From: Salinispora vitiensis
GTDB taxonomy: Bacteria > Actinomycetota > Actinomycetes > Mycobacteriales > Micromonosporaceae
Length of the DNA: 64,000 nucleotides
Reading direction: 5' to 3'
NCBI RefSeq assembly: GCF_000378825.1
Contig: NZ_KB900388.1
Span: forward strand, 2,120,501-2,184,500
Each line of letters starts with the position of its first letter. Within the stretch, counting starts at the first letter, position 1. Both the position numbers and the translations under genes were made by a program. The notes under the pieces were generated by a model. It ran no database searches, was not told where the DNA came from, and saw only the letters and a program-made list of their open reading frames with translations. Positions 26,369 to 34,627 of this stretch are shown piece after piece.

Positions 26369-27229
26369 TCAGGCCCGCTCCACCGGAATCCACAGTTCGG
26401 ACTCCGCGGTCGCGCCGTCCGCCGCGACACTGGTGCGGGAGATCTCCGGACCCGGACGGCTGCGGTACGGGTTAGCCGGGAACCACAGGGTGAAGACGTC
26501 CCGCCACAGGTGCTGGACGGTCTGCGGGAACGGACCGGAGGTGGTGAAGACCGCCCACCTGCCGGCGGGCACCGCCATCGAGTCGAGCCCCTCCGGGGCG
26601 CTCGCGCCGGTGACCACACCGTGCCAGTAGTCCAGCTCACCGCCCTCCGCCCGACCGTCAGCGATCTTGGTGCTGACGTTGACGATGCCCTTTGGCTCCT
26701 GGTCGGACAGCGCCGCCATCCGGTTGACTGTCTCCTGGTCGATGCTCCGGACGAACTCAACGATCGCCGGGTTCATCCCCTCGTGCACCAGGGGCACCCG
26801 GGCTCGCCGGCCCACCAGGCGGAAACCGTCCTTGTCAACGATTCGGTAATCCATACTGCTACTCCCGTCGATGGTGAGACGGAAGGAGATCCGAGGCTGG
26901 GCGCGCAGAGTCGCCCCCGTACGGCGGGCCTCGCCCGGGCTGACGCCGTGCACGGCCTGAAACGCCCGGCCGAACGCCTCGGTGGAGCCGTAGCCGTACC
27001 GCACCGCGACGTCGAGCAGCGACTGCTCCCCCGACAGCACCTCCGCCGCGGCGACGGTCAGTCGCCGACGCCGGACGTACTCGGACAGTCCGATTCCCGC
27101 CAGCGCGGAGAACAGCCGCCGCAGGTGGTACTCCGACGTCGCGGCGATCCGCGCCAGTTCAGCCACGTCGACCGGCTGGTCGAGTTGCTGCTCGAGGTGC
27201 GCCATGACATCGTTGAGCCGCTTCAGCAC
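26369..27229 (-). CDS. AraC-family regulator with GyrI-like effector domain
   Basis: A 286-residue regulator. The N-terminal AraC DNA-binding domain spans about residues 5-105, with its two HTH motifs in VDVAELARIAATSEYHLRRLFSAL and SLLDVAVRYGYGSTEAFGRAFQ, then GVSPGEARR. A GyrI-like/SOUL-type effector domain follows (MDYRIVDKDGFRLVGRRARVPL ... PAGRWAVFTTSG ... WIPVE), which binds small hydrophobic ligands in relatives such as Rob. GTG at 27229 has AAGGAG 6 nt upstream; the in-frame extension to 27442 is not conserved. It is likely to control itself and possibly the F420 reductase gene 65 bp downstream. Confidence 0.9.
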   Translation of the reverse strand: MLKRLNDVMAHLEQQLDQPVDVAELARIAATSEYHLRRLFSALAGIGLSEYVRRRRLTVAAAEVLSGEQSLLDVAVRYGYGSTEAFGRAFQAVHGVSPGEARRTGATLRAQPRISFRLTIDGSSSMDYRIVDKDGFRLVGRRARVPLVHEGMNPAIVEFVRSIDQETVNRMAALSDQEPKGIVNVSTKIADGRAEGGELDYWHGVVTGASAPEGLDSMAVPAGRWAVFTTSGPFPQTVQHLWRDVFTLWFPANPYRSRPGPEISRTSVAADGATAESELWIPVERA

Positions 27230-27330
27230 CCGGATCTCCTTCCCTTGTGCCCACGACGCTAGGGCCACGCGGGCAGCACCAACCCGACAAGCTATGCCAG
27301 ATTCGATCAGGTCATCCCAGGCCAGGATGG

Positions 27331-27747
27331 CTAACCGGCGGCGCCACGCGTGGTGGGACCGGGCTCCGATGCGCCGTTCCAGTCGACGAGCTGGACGATG
27401 ACCCCGTTCGGGTCGCGGACCTGGAAGGCGCGCTCGCCCCACTCCTCGGTGGTCAGCGGCATAGTGATCTTGACGCCCTCGGCCTGTAGCCGCGCCAGCT
27501 CGCCCTCAAGGTCGTCGACCACGAACGCCAGAATCACACCACGGGCATGGTCGTCACGCTGGTCATCGGGGAGGGTGGCGAGTCCACGCTGCAGGAAGAC
27601 AACGTTTACGCCGGTGTCGTCGCGGGTCAGCGAGGCGAACCCGTCCGCGGCCATCTCCTGACGAAACCCGAAGTGGGTGGTCAGGAAGGTGGCAGCGGCG
27701 GGGACATCCTCGACATTGAGTGATACGGCAGTGGAGGTGATCTTCAT
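27331..27747 (-). CDS. VOC (glyoxalase/bleomycin-resistance fold) protein
   Basis: A 138-residue vicinal-oxygen-chelate protein with two beta-alpha-beta-beta-beta modules. They are seen in MKITSTAVSLNVEDVPAAATFLTTHFGF and GVILAFVVDDLEGELARLQAEGVKI, ending ERAFQVRDPNGVIVQLVDW. Members bind metals and act as dioxygenases, lyases or drug-binding proteins; the substrate is not apparent. ATG at 27747 fits the fold start. It diverges from a TetR regulator, with five 7-bp units between them, so it is the likely target of that regulator, in the manner of a drug-response pair. Confidence 0.9.
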   Translation of the reverse strand: MKITSTAVSLNVEDVPAAATFLTTHFGFRQEMAADGFASLTRDDTGVNVVFLQRGLATLPDDQRDDHARGVILAFVVDDLEGELARLQAEGVKITMPLTTEEWGERAFQVRDPNGVIVQLVDWNGASEPGPTTRGAAG

Positions 27748-27780
27748 GGAAGAGTCCTTCTCGCGATGATCCGAATACCT

Positions 27781-27815
27781 CGTACGTCGTACGTTGTACA
27801 TTGTACATCGTACGG
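27781..27815. promoter_or_regulatory. array of five 7-bp units, probable TetR operator
   Basis: Consecutive units CGTACGT, CGTACGT, TGTACAT, TGTACAT and CGTACGG, each with a central GTAC. The set from 27788 is almost a perfect palindrome. It fills the 81-bp gap between the VOC gene and the TetR gene, where an operator is expected. Confidence 0.75.
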
Positions 27816-27828
27816 AGAAATTAGGGAG

Positions 27829-28623
27829 ATGACTGTGCGTGCACCTGACGTAACCAGCGGCGGAGACCCCGCGCGTACGCTCGCCCTGCTCTGGCGGGAG
27901 CCATCGACGGCGGCGCGCCGAGGCCCGCAACGTGGCCTCAACCTGGACGCAGTGATCGAAGCGGCGACCGCCGTCACCAACACCGAAGGGCTGACCGGTC
28001 TCACCATGCGCCGAGTCGCCCAGGAGCTGCGGGTCTCCCCCATGACCCTCTACACGTACGTGCCCGGCAAGGCGGAGCTACTCGACGTGATGCTCGACGC
28101 CGCGTACGGCCGGATGTCGCGCGCCGACACCACCGGACAACCCTGGCGAGTACGGCTGACCGCGGTGGCCGAGGAGAACCGGACGCTCTTCGAGACCCAT
28201 CCGTGGACCGCGACGGTCTCCACGCTGCGGCCCCCGCTCGGTCCGGGCGCGATCGGCAAGTACGAGCACGAGCTGACCGCCCTGGACGGCTTGGGTCTCG
28301 ACGACGTCGAGATGGACGACTGCCTAACCCTCCTGCTGAGTTTCGTCCAGGCCAACGCCCGAGTCGCCGCCGAGGCCCGGGCCACTGCCCAGCTCACGAC
28401 GGTGACCGACGAACAGTGGTGGGCGGCCGCCGGGCCGTTGCTGGCCCGGGTCCTCGACCCCGCGGCCTACCCGCTGGCCACCCGGGTGGGCAGTGCCGCC
28501 GGCACGGCGCACGGCAGCGCCCACGACCCCGCGCACGCCTACGAATTCGGCCTCCGCCGCCTCCTGGACGGGCTCGCCACCCTCATCGAACGCACGACAC
28601 CCGCGGCATCAGAAAACTCCTGA
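27829..28623 (+). CDS. TetR-family transcriptional regulator
   Basis: A 264-residue regulator. The HTH is clear at about residues 38-90 (LDAVIEAATAVTNTEGLTGLTMRRVAQELRVSPMTLYTYVPGKAELLDVM). The C-terminal ligand-binding domain is of the TetR_C type with DDCLTLLLSFVQANARVAAEA. It has an unusually long N-terminal tail before the HTH (about 35 residues, RTLALLWREPSTAARRGPQRG). ATG at 27829 follows GGGAG. The heptamer array upstream is the likely binding site for autoregulation and for control of the divergent VOC gene. Confidence 0.92.
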   Translation: MTVRAPDVTSGGDPARTLALLWREPSTAARRGPQRGLNLDAVIEAATAVTNTEGLTGLTMRRVAQELRVSPMTLYTYVPGKAELLDVMLDAAYGRMSRADTTGQPWRVRLTAVAEENRTLFETHPWTATVSTLRPPLGPGAIGKYEHELTALDGLGLDDVEMDDCLTLLLSFVQANARVAAEARATAQLTTVTDEQWWAAAGPLLARVLDPAAYPLATRVGSAAGTAHGSAHDPAHAYEFGLRRLLDGLATLIERTTPAASENS

Positions 28624-28664
28624 CGCCGCTCCGGGACGATCAGCGACTGGTGAGGTTCCGAAGA

Positions 28665-29270
28665 TCACTCGGCGGGGCGACGGAGCAGAGTGACGGCGAA
28701 GTCGCTCTCCTCCCGCCACGGGCGCAGATCCCAGGTGGCGAAACGGTGCTCCCGGCGTAGCCCGGCCGCAGCCGAATCCGCGTCGAAGGCCGACAGCGGG
28801 TAGCCCCGGTCCGTGCCGAAACCAACCGCCACAATGCCGTCGGGACGCAGGTGGGCCGCGATCCGGCGGAGCACGTCGGCCTCGGTGCCCGCGGCGACGA
28901 AGGTCATCACGTTGCCGGCGACCACAGCGGCGTCGAAGGGTTCCGCCTCACCGGCGGCGGCCAGATCGAGTTCGGCCAGGTCGGCCACGAGCCAGCGCGG
29001 ACCGGGATAGGCGGCCCCCGCCGCCTCGACCAGGACGGGATCGGCGTCAACACCCACCACGGTGTGCCCCCGCACGGCCAGCGCGGCCCCGAGCCGACCA
29101 GTGCCGCAGCCGGCGTCGAGGACCCGAGAACCCGGCGCTACCAGGGCGTCGATCAGCCGGGCCTCGCCGGCAAGGTCTGCCCCCTCCGCCGCCAACCGAC
29201 GGAATCGGTCGATGTACCACTGGGAGTGCTCTGGGCCGGTGTCGGTCACCCATCGGGTCGGCTTTGCCAT
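28665..29270 (-). CDS. class I SAM-dependent methyltransferase
   Basis: 201 residues with the methyltransferase signature VLDAGCGTGRLGAALAVRG (motif I) at about 49-67 and VVGVDADPVLVEAA. DAAVVAGNVMTFVAAGTEADVLRRIAAHLRPDG (motifs II-III) follows. It has a short N-terminus, WVTDTGPEHSQWYIDRFRRLA, common in actinomycete stand-alone enzymes. The substrate is unknown. ATG at 29270 has TACGGT 7 nt upstream. It ends 42 bp from the end of the TetR gene, which converges on it. Confidence 0.88.
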   Translation of the reverse strand: MAKPTRWVTDTGPEHSQWYIDRFRRLAAEGADLAGEARLIDALVAPGSRVLDAGCGTGRLGAALAVRGHTVVGVDADPVLVEAAGAAYPGPRWLVADLAELDLAAAGEAEPFDAAVVAGNVMTFVAAGTEADVLRRIAAHLRPDGIVAVGFGTDRGYPLSAFDADSAAAGLRREHRFATWDLRPWREESDFAVTLLRRPAE

Positions 29271-29277
29271 GACGACA

Positions 29278-29283
29278 ACCGTA
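29278..29283 (-). promoter_or_regulatory. -10 element of a leaderless promoter
   Basis: TACGGT on the minus strand, 7 nt before the ATG at 29270. Confidence 0.5.
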
Positions 29284-29384
29284 TCCCCTCGGGTCTTCGG
29301 CCAGTCCGGCGCCGGTCACCGCTGACCCCGGCCCCAACCAGCGGGTTTCCCATCCGCGGCGGGCCTGCTATTTGCCCGGACATG

Positions 29385-29424
29385 ACTGTTGGCCGGCACC
29401 CGGTTTCGGGTGCCGGCCAACAGT
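29385..29424 (-). terminator. strong hairpin after the secreted lysozyme-like gene
   Basis: A 17-bp perfect stem (ACTGTTGGCCGGCACCC with its complement) and a 6-nt loop. It lies about 64 nt beyond the minus-strand stop at 29488 and shields the methyltransferase promoter. The T-rich side is on the plus strand. Confidence 0.8.
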
Positions 29425-29487
29425 TTCTTTCCCCCTTGTGTGGGTCAGGTCTTCGGGTGGGGGTGTGTGGGTGCTGCGGTGTGGGGG

Positions 29488-30066
29488 TCAGCTGGTCCAG
29501 TGCTCGGCGACTAGGTCGGCGGCCTGGGTTTCCCACTGGGCGTAGTGGAACGGGTACGCCGACACCTGGACCTTCTGGGCGGCTTCGGTCAGGGGCAGTT
29601 CCTGCCAGCCCTCGACCTGCTTCAAACCCTTGAGGAAGGCGGTGGTGGAGTACTCGGGGTCGGTGATCTGCTCCACGCTGCCCCAACCGCTCGAGGGGCG
29701 CTGCTGGAACAGGCCCTGCGAGTCGTGGTCGTTCCGGTCACCCAGGTGTCCCAGGTTCTCCAGCTTCGACTCCTGCAAGCTGGTACCGATCGCCACGACG
29801 GCGGCGCGCTCGTCCATGCCGGCCTTCTTGGTGGCCTCGATGATGGCCTTCACGTTGCCGGTCTGCTCGTCGCCCAGGTCGATGCGCGACTGCTCACCCT
29901 GGGTGCCGTGCGGGATCAGCTTGCCCATGTCGGGCTTGTCGGCCTGCACCGCAGCGGCCGCTGCGGGGGTGGTGTCGGTCAGGGTGGCCAGGGGGCCGGC
30001 GACGACACCGGTGGACAGGGCCAGACCAGCGATACCAAGGACACTACGACGCAGAATCGTGTTCAT
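29488..30066 (-). CDS. secreted lysozyme-like (transglycosylase-fold) protein
   Basis: 192 residues. A signal peptide (MNTILRRSVLGIAGLALSTGVVAGPLATL...AAAAA) ends near residue 38. The mature part begins with an acidic stretch and contains KAIIEATKKAGMDERAAVVAIGTSLQESKLENLGHLGDRNDHDSQGLFQQRPSSGWGSVEQI. The Glu of QESKL and the later SQGLFQQRPSxGWG motif are typical of small secreted lysozyme-like domains found in actinomycetes, often fused to M23 peptidases; here the domain stands alone. A role in peptidoglycan turnover is probable, catalytic activity unproven. ATG at 30066 begins the signal. It is followed by a strong terminator and has a long upstream region. Confidence 0.87.
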   Translation of the reverse strand: MNTILRRSVLGIAGLALSTGVVAGPLATLTDTTPAAAAAVQADKPDMGKLIPHGTQGEQSRIDLGDEQTGNVKAIIEATKKAGMDERAAVVAIGTSLQESKLENLGHLGDRNDHDSQGLFQQRPSSGWGSVEQITDPEYSTTAFLKGLKQVEGWQELPLTEAAQKVQVSAYPFHYAQWETQAADLVAEHWTS

Positions 30067-30701
30067 GGGGGTTGCTCCATTCGGGGGTCGACACCCCACA
30101 CGCCCGAAAAAGGGGGGTTCAGGCGGCAAAAGAGGGGTGCAAGCACCGTCCGGCGCTCAAAGAAAAGAAAGAAGAGGGGGTCGGCGACCGCGGGCCGCAC
30201 AGGGGGCACACACGGCGCCGAATCCAGATGTAACGACCGACCGGCCACCATCATTCCCGGCGACCTCACCCGGTGTCACCCGCCCGAGCGGGACACCTCC
30301 ACGGCCGTACGCAGGGTGTAACGCCCTGACGCCAGCCGAGATTCCACCGTCACCATGCCCCCGACCACACCCCAGACGGGCGCCGATCAGACATCCGCAA
30401 CAAATGATCCCAGATGGCTATGGCGTCCTTTCTGCTGCGCAGCGACACGGGAGAACGTAGCGTCCTACTGCCGGAGAAGCTACATAGTTGACGCAACGCC
30501 GGCTTCGCCTACTGGAGGACCGTCCAGGATTTCCTCCTTGAGGCTCAGCCGCAGCTCATGACATTTGTTAAATTGTCCATCACGGTTGATACCGCCGCCG
30601 TCTTGGCGCTTTTCGCGGAATGGCTTACAGGTCCACGGAAACAGCCCTAACCCGCCCGCATGCCGCCACCGGGCCGTTAGGACGCCACCGGTCGGCCCAC
30701 C
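30067..30701 (-). other. long non-coding stretch upstream of the secreted lysozyme-like gene
   Basis: About 635 bases without a convincing gene. The half next to the gene probably holds its promoter and leader. Related GTTACA/GTGACA words recur (minus strand, 30226-30231, 30315-30320 and near 30275). I looked for a cyclic-di-AMP riboswitch, common before such genes in actinomycetes, and did not find its conserved core. The part from 30400 to 30650 is AT-richer than its surroundings and has no recognisable gene. Confidence 0.5.
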
Positions 30702-31256
30702 TCAGCAGATATCTGACTTCGGCAGATAGGCGGCGATCCAGTCCCGCAGACGTTTCATCACCAGAGGATGCACGTCAACCAGGAGTTCAATCCGCCCGGC
30801 GACCACATCCGGCCTGACCAAGCCCGCCCGGAGCAGTGCGTCAGCGAACAGGGCGTCCTTCTCCCTCCCGGCCACAAGCTTCGACACCACGCAGTCGTGC
30901 GGGTCCAGCGCATAGCCACGGCCCGGCTGGGTGTTCTCCGACTCCACCAGCACCAACCGATCGCGCCAGCCCTCGGGCAGCACCGCAGTCGACACACTCA
31001 CACCCTGGGCGTAGTAGCCGTAGGTCTCGTGGAATTGCGAGAACTCGCCGATGAACGCGTCGACCTGGTCGGCCTTCTGATCGTCGGGATCGTCGAAGAA
31101 CGCCACGTCTACCTCCATTGAGGAAGTGGCTTCCAACGGCAGATCATCCTCCGGAATCGTCCCCAGCACCGACTGGCTGCCGATGATGAGAACGTTCCGA
31201 TCAACAATAATCCGACCCGTCGATCTCAGCACGTGCTCCAACTCTGCACGCCTCAC
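30702..31256 (-). CDS. nucleotidyltransferase-like protein (DUF6036 type), possible toxin partner
   Basis: 184 residues. The segment VLIIGSQSVLG...SSMEVDVAFFDD has the GS...E-x-D pattern of minimal nucleotidyltransferases, and DPHDCVVSKLVAGREKDALFADALLRAGLV is the conserved helical part of this family. It is cytoplasmic. Its ATG overlaps the stop of the upstream HTH gene by 4 bp (ATGA), so the two are made together. Two-gene HTH/nucleotidyltransferase operons include toxin-antitoxin systems such as AbiE/MenAT, and this pair could be one, but it is not the AbiEii sequence type and no activity can be claimed. It lies between a secreted-protein gene and rnpB. Confidence 0.8.
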   Translation of the reverse strand: MRRAELEHVLRSTGRIIVDRNVLIIGSQSVLGTIPEDDLPLEATSSMEVDVAFFDDPDDQKADQVDAFIGEFSQFHETYGYYAQGVSVSTAVLPEGWRDRLVLVESENTQPGRGYALDPHDCVVSKLVAGREKDALFADALLRAGLVRPDVVAGRIELLVDVHPLVMKRLRDWIAAYLPKSDIC

Positions 31257-31759
31257 GCCGCCCGCTCCCAGCCCCGACGTTTGAAGGACTCAAGAACTTT
31301 CCCACGCTGCGCCTGCGAGAGCACACCGGCGAAGGGCGAATTCTGCCGCAGCTCGAGCGACTCTGGATCTTCCGAGGTCAGCACCCGAAGAACGGACCCA
31401 ACCCCTTCGTTGATCTTGTCTTGCCAACGCCGCAACCAGACCTCGGCCATGGTCCCCCGGTGCTGCCGAAGCAGCCGATCGAGATTCTCCCCAGCCTTGC
31501 TCAGCACCCCATCCGGATCGGCGACCAGGCCGCCTGCCACAGCTTGGTGCAGCCACAGCGACTTGAGCTGATCACGGGTCAAGGGCTGCCGTGGGCGCAA
31601 CAGCGCCTCGACGTGCTCCCGCCGGACCTTGCGGTGCGCGCCCACCCGCACGAAAGGCAAATCGCCACGCTCGCACAGGTTGACCACCTGCTGACGCGAA
31701 GAACCCAGCAGTTTGGCCGCCTGACCAGTGCTCAGCAATTCCCCACCCGCGGTCGCCAT
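31253..31759 (-). CDS. helix-turn-helix (excisionase/MerR-type) protein, partner of the nucleotidyltransferase
   Basis: 168 residues. The N-terminal excisionase-like HTH is clear (LLSTGQAAKLLGSSRQQVVNLCERGDLPFVRVGAHRKVRREHVEALL). A helical C-terminal half of about 100 residues is rich in Arg, Leu and Gln (LDRLLRQHRGTMAEVWLRRWQDKINEG), likely the partner-binding part. It overlaps the nucleotidyltransferase gene by 4 bp, which fits an antitoxin-first, autoregulated operon, though this is inference. The start is uncertain: ATG 31759 (used) or ATG 31771 (adds MLAS); neither has a ribosome binding site. Confidence 0.78.
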   Translation of the reverse strand: MATAGGELLSTGQAAKLLGSSRQQVVNLCERGDLPFVRVGAHRKVRREHVEALLRPRQPLTRDQLKSLWLHQAVAGGLVADPDGVLSKAGENLDRLLRQHRGTMAEVWLRRWQDKINEGVGSVLRVLTSEDPESLELRQNSPFAGVLSQAQRGKVLESFKRRGWERAA

Positions 31760-31771
31760 ACTTGCCAGCAT

Positions 31772-32084
31772 CGGCCAGAAACGCCAAAAACGCAACTCGA
31801 CGGCAGCGTCAGTACTGCTCAAGCAGCACCAGCCGGCAGAGAGACCGTAAATCACTTTGCGGGTACGTTCTCCGGCCGCATCTACCGCTGGATGCCGACT
31901 CTTGCCGTCGAAGGTCGCCCGCTTAATCGCACCCGTCAGGCGGCGGGAAGAGCAGTAGCAGGGTCACCGGTTGACGCTTCCAAGATCAGGCTGTCGCCAG
32001 GCCGTCCAATGTCGACCAAGAACAACCATCGACACCCGGACATAGAACTAGCCCAGAGCCTTGATCAGGTCTCTGAGCTGGTGG
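31772..32084. other. non-coding gap between the HTH gene and rnpB
   Basis: About 310 bases. It should contain the promoter of the HTH/nucleotidyltransferase operon and the rnpB 3' region. An imperfect hairpin (CAGAGACC with GGCTCTG, around 32057-32077) just after rnpB may end its transcript. No direct repeat of the rnpB end is visible that would mark an integration site. Confidence 0.45.
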
Positions 32085-32512
<428 letters not shown>

Positions 32513-32518
32513 GCACTC

Positions 32519-32524
32519 ATCCTA
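32519..32524 (-). promoter_or_regulatory. rnpB -10 element
   Basis: TAGGAT on the minus strand, ending 6 nt before the predicted 5' end of RNase P RNA. No clear -35. Confidence 0.65.
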
Positions 32525-32625
32525 ACGACGCGGTCGCCGTACCCATTTCCGCCCCAACCACCACACCTGCGCCCGCCGACGCGCCGCAGCGGGCGCCGCG
32601 GGGTGGACGGGGCACCGCGACGTAC

Positions 32626-32631
32626 TAGCCT
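32626..32631 (+). promoter_or_regulatory. -10 element of a leaderless promoter
   Basis: TAGCCT ends 8 nt before the ATG at 32640. Confidence 0.55.
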
Positions 32632-32639
32632 GCCTCACC

Positions 32640-33401
32640 ATGCACATCGCCGACGCCGCGCTGCTCGTCCCCGCCGGCCTCGCCGCCGGCATGCTCAACG
32701 CGGTGGCCGGTGGCGGGTCGCTGATCACCTTCCCGGCGATGATCGCCGCCGGGTTGCCGCCGGTGTCGGCGAACGTGAGCAACTCGGTGTCGGCCTTCCC
32801 GGGGTACGCGGCGAGCGTCGCGGGCAGTCGCGCGGAGCTGCCGCATGGTCGGGAGCTGGTGGCTCTGCTGCCCACCACCGTCCTCGGTACGGTCGCCGGC
32901 ACCGTGCTCCTGTTGGCCACGCCGTCCCGGGCGTTCGAGCTGGTCGTACCGTTTCTGGTGCTCGGGGCGACGGCGGTGCTGGCGTTCCAGGGGCCGCTGC
33001 GCCGGTTCGTCGGGCACCCCCGCGACCGGTCGAGGCGCCACCGTACCGTCTGGCTCCAGGTGATGGTCGCGCTCGCCGCGGTGTACGGCGGCTACTTCGG
33101 GGCGGCGCTGGGGGTGATGTTGGTGGCGGGCCTCGCGCTGATGCTGGACGCGTCGCTGGCCCGGGTCAGCGCCATCAAGAACCTGCTCTCGGCGGTGGTC
33201 GGGCTGACCACGCTGGTGATCTTTGCGCTGTTCGGGCCGGTGAACTGGGCGGCGGTTGCCGTGGTCGCACCGGCGACGCTGGTCGGCGGGTACGCGGGCG
33301 CGCGGCTGCTCCCCCGGCTGCCACCGATGGTGCTCAGAACGGTGATCGTGGCGTTCGGGACGGTCATCGGCCTGTATCTGCTCTGGCGGACCAGAAGCTG
33401 A
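32640..33401 (+). CDS. TauE/SafE-type anion exporter
   Basis: A 253-residue membrane protein with about eight helices. It has the two family motifs GLAAGMLNAVAGGGSLITFPAMIAAGLPPVSANVSN near the N-terminus and the related second-half repeat VYGGYFGAALGVMLVAGLALMLDASLARVSAIKNLLS. Members move sulfite, sulfoacetate or other organic sulfur anions across the membrane; the substrate cannot be told. ATG at 32640 has TAGCCT 8 nt upstream. It converges, with a 15-bp gap, on the RNase H/phosphatase gene. Confidence 0.92.
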   Translation: MHIADAALLVPAGLAAGMLNAVAGGGSLITFPAMIAAGLPPVSANVSNSVSAFPGYAASVAGSRAELPHGRELVALLPTTVLGTVAGTVLLLATPSRAFELVVPFLVLGATAVLAFQGPLRRFVGHPRDRSRRHRTVWLQVMVALAAVYGGYFGAALGVMLVAGLALMLDASLARVSAIKNLLSAVVGLTTLVIFALFGPVNWAAVAVVAPATLVGGYAGARLLPRLPPMVLRTVIVAFGTVIGLYLLWRTRS

Positions 33402-33416
33402 ACGAACCGGGGGTAG

Positions 33417-34625
33417 TCAGCTGGCCGGGAGGTGGGCGGTGTCGTTGACGGAGCGGACGGCCACTCCACCGTCGGACCACAGGTCCACCACGGAGATGCC
33501 GGCCGCGTCGAGCAACAGCCGATACAGCAGCGTGTCTCCGCCCCCGAGAGCATCCCGCAGGATCAGTTTGATCGGCGCGACGTGCGAGACCACCACGACG
33601 GTTTGCCCCGGGTACGCCTTCCGCAGCTCATCCACCACCCGCTGGCTGCGCGTGGCGACGTCGGCGAATGACTCTCCGCCGGGCGGGGCGACCGTCGTGG
33701 CGGCGAGCCAGGCGTCCATCTCGCCGGGCCAGCGCTCCCGTACCTCCGCGAAGGTGCGGCCCTCCCAGGCCCCGAAGTCGCACTCGACCAAGTCGTTATT
33801 GTCGCGGACCGGCTTCCCCCCGAGCGCCGCGGCGATGGCCCCGGCGGTGTGCCGACACCGGCTCAGTGGGGAGCTGACCACGACCGCAGCCGACGGGGCC
33901 AGCGCGGCCACCCGGTCGGCGGTGGCTTCGGCCTGGGCCCGACCGAGGTCGGAGAGGGGCACGTCCACCCGGCCGGAGTAGCGGCGCTGTTCGGTGTACT
34001 CGGTCGCCCCGTGCCGGACGAGAACCAGCCGGGTCGCGGTGAAGCTGGGCCGCGGCTCCCAGGAGGCGGGGGCCGTGGCCGGGCCGGTGCCGCTGGTACG
34101 GGCGGTGGCGGCGCGGGCCGCGGCCTCGTGGGCCGCCGCCCGGGCGGGCGAGTCGGCGGCGGCCACCGGTCGGGGTTCCTCGACTGCTCGCTTCGCCGGC
34201 TGGGCTGGTGCCCCGGCGGCGGCGTCCATGGCGGCGTTCGCCAGGGCGTCGGCGTGCCGGTTGCGGTTTCGCGGAATCCAGGTGAACCGGACGGCGGCGA
34301 ATTGGCCGACCAGCCCGGCTGCCTGCGCGGCGAGCGGCCGCAGGCCGGGGTTTTTGATCTGCCACCGGCCGCACATCTGCTCGACCACGAGCTTGGAGTC
34401 CAACCGGGCTTCCACCTCGGCGGCCCCCAGCTCGGCGGCGGCCTCCAGGCCGGCGATCAGGCCCCGGTACTCGGCGACGTTGTTGGTGGCGGTGCCGATC
34501 GCCGCTGAGCGTTCGGCGAGCACCTCGCCGGTGCCGGGGTCGCGGAGCACCGCGCCGTATCCGGCCGGACCGGGGTTACCCCGAGATCCACCGTCGGCCT
34601 CGACGACGACCACCCGCGGCGCCAC
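33417..34625 (-). CDS. bifunctional RNase H / histidine phosphatase
   Basis: A 402-residue fusion like mycobacterial Rv2228c. Residues 1-140 form an RNase HI domain with the D-E-D-D active site in VVVVEADGGSRGNPGPAGYG, NNVAEYRGLIAGLEAA, ARLDSKLVVEQM and RHADALANAAMD. An Ala/Pro-rich linker of about 60 residues leads to a phosphoglycerate-mutase-like histidine phosphatase (LVLVRHGATEYTEQRRYSGRVDVPLSDLG; VVVVSHVAPIKLILRDAL). In mycobacteria the second domain is an alpha-ribazole-type acid phosphatase. GTG at 34625 starts 2 nt after the stop of the zinc-ribbon gene, so the two are co-transcribed. RNase HI removes RNA from RNA-DNA hybrids. Confidence 0.93.
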   Translation of the reverse strand: MAPRVVVVEADGGSRGNPGPAGYGAVLRDPGTGEVLAERSAAIGTATNNVAEYRGLIAGLEAAAELGAAEVEARLDSKLVVEQMCGRWQIKNPGLRPLAAQAAGLVGQFAAVRFTWIPRNRNRHADALANAAMDAAAGAPAQPAKRAVEEPRPVAAADSPARAAAHEAAARAATARTSGTGPATAPASWEPRPSFTATRLVLVRHGATEYTEQRRYSGRVDVPLSDLGRAQAEATADRVAALAPSAAVVVSSPLSRCRHTAGAIAAALGGKPVRDNNDLVECDFGAWEGRTFAEVRERWPGEMDAWLAATTVAPPGGESFADVATRSQRVVDELRKAYPGQTVVVVSHVAPIKLILRDALGGGDTLLYRLLLDAAGISVVDLWSDGGVAVRSVNDTAHLPAS

Positions 34626-34627
34626 GA

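Noticed and set aside
30067..30420. Cyclic-di-AMP (ydaO-type) riboswitch before the lysozyme-like gene
   Set aside because: Such riboswitches are common before cell-wall hydrolase genes in actinomycetes, but the conserved core segments are not present on the minus strand here.
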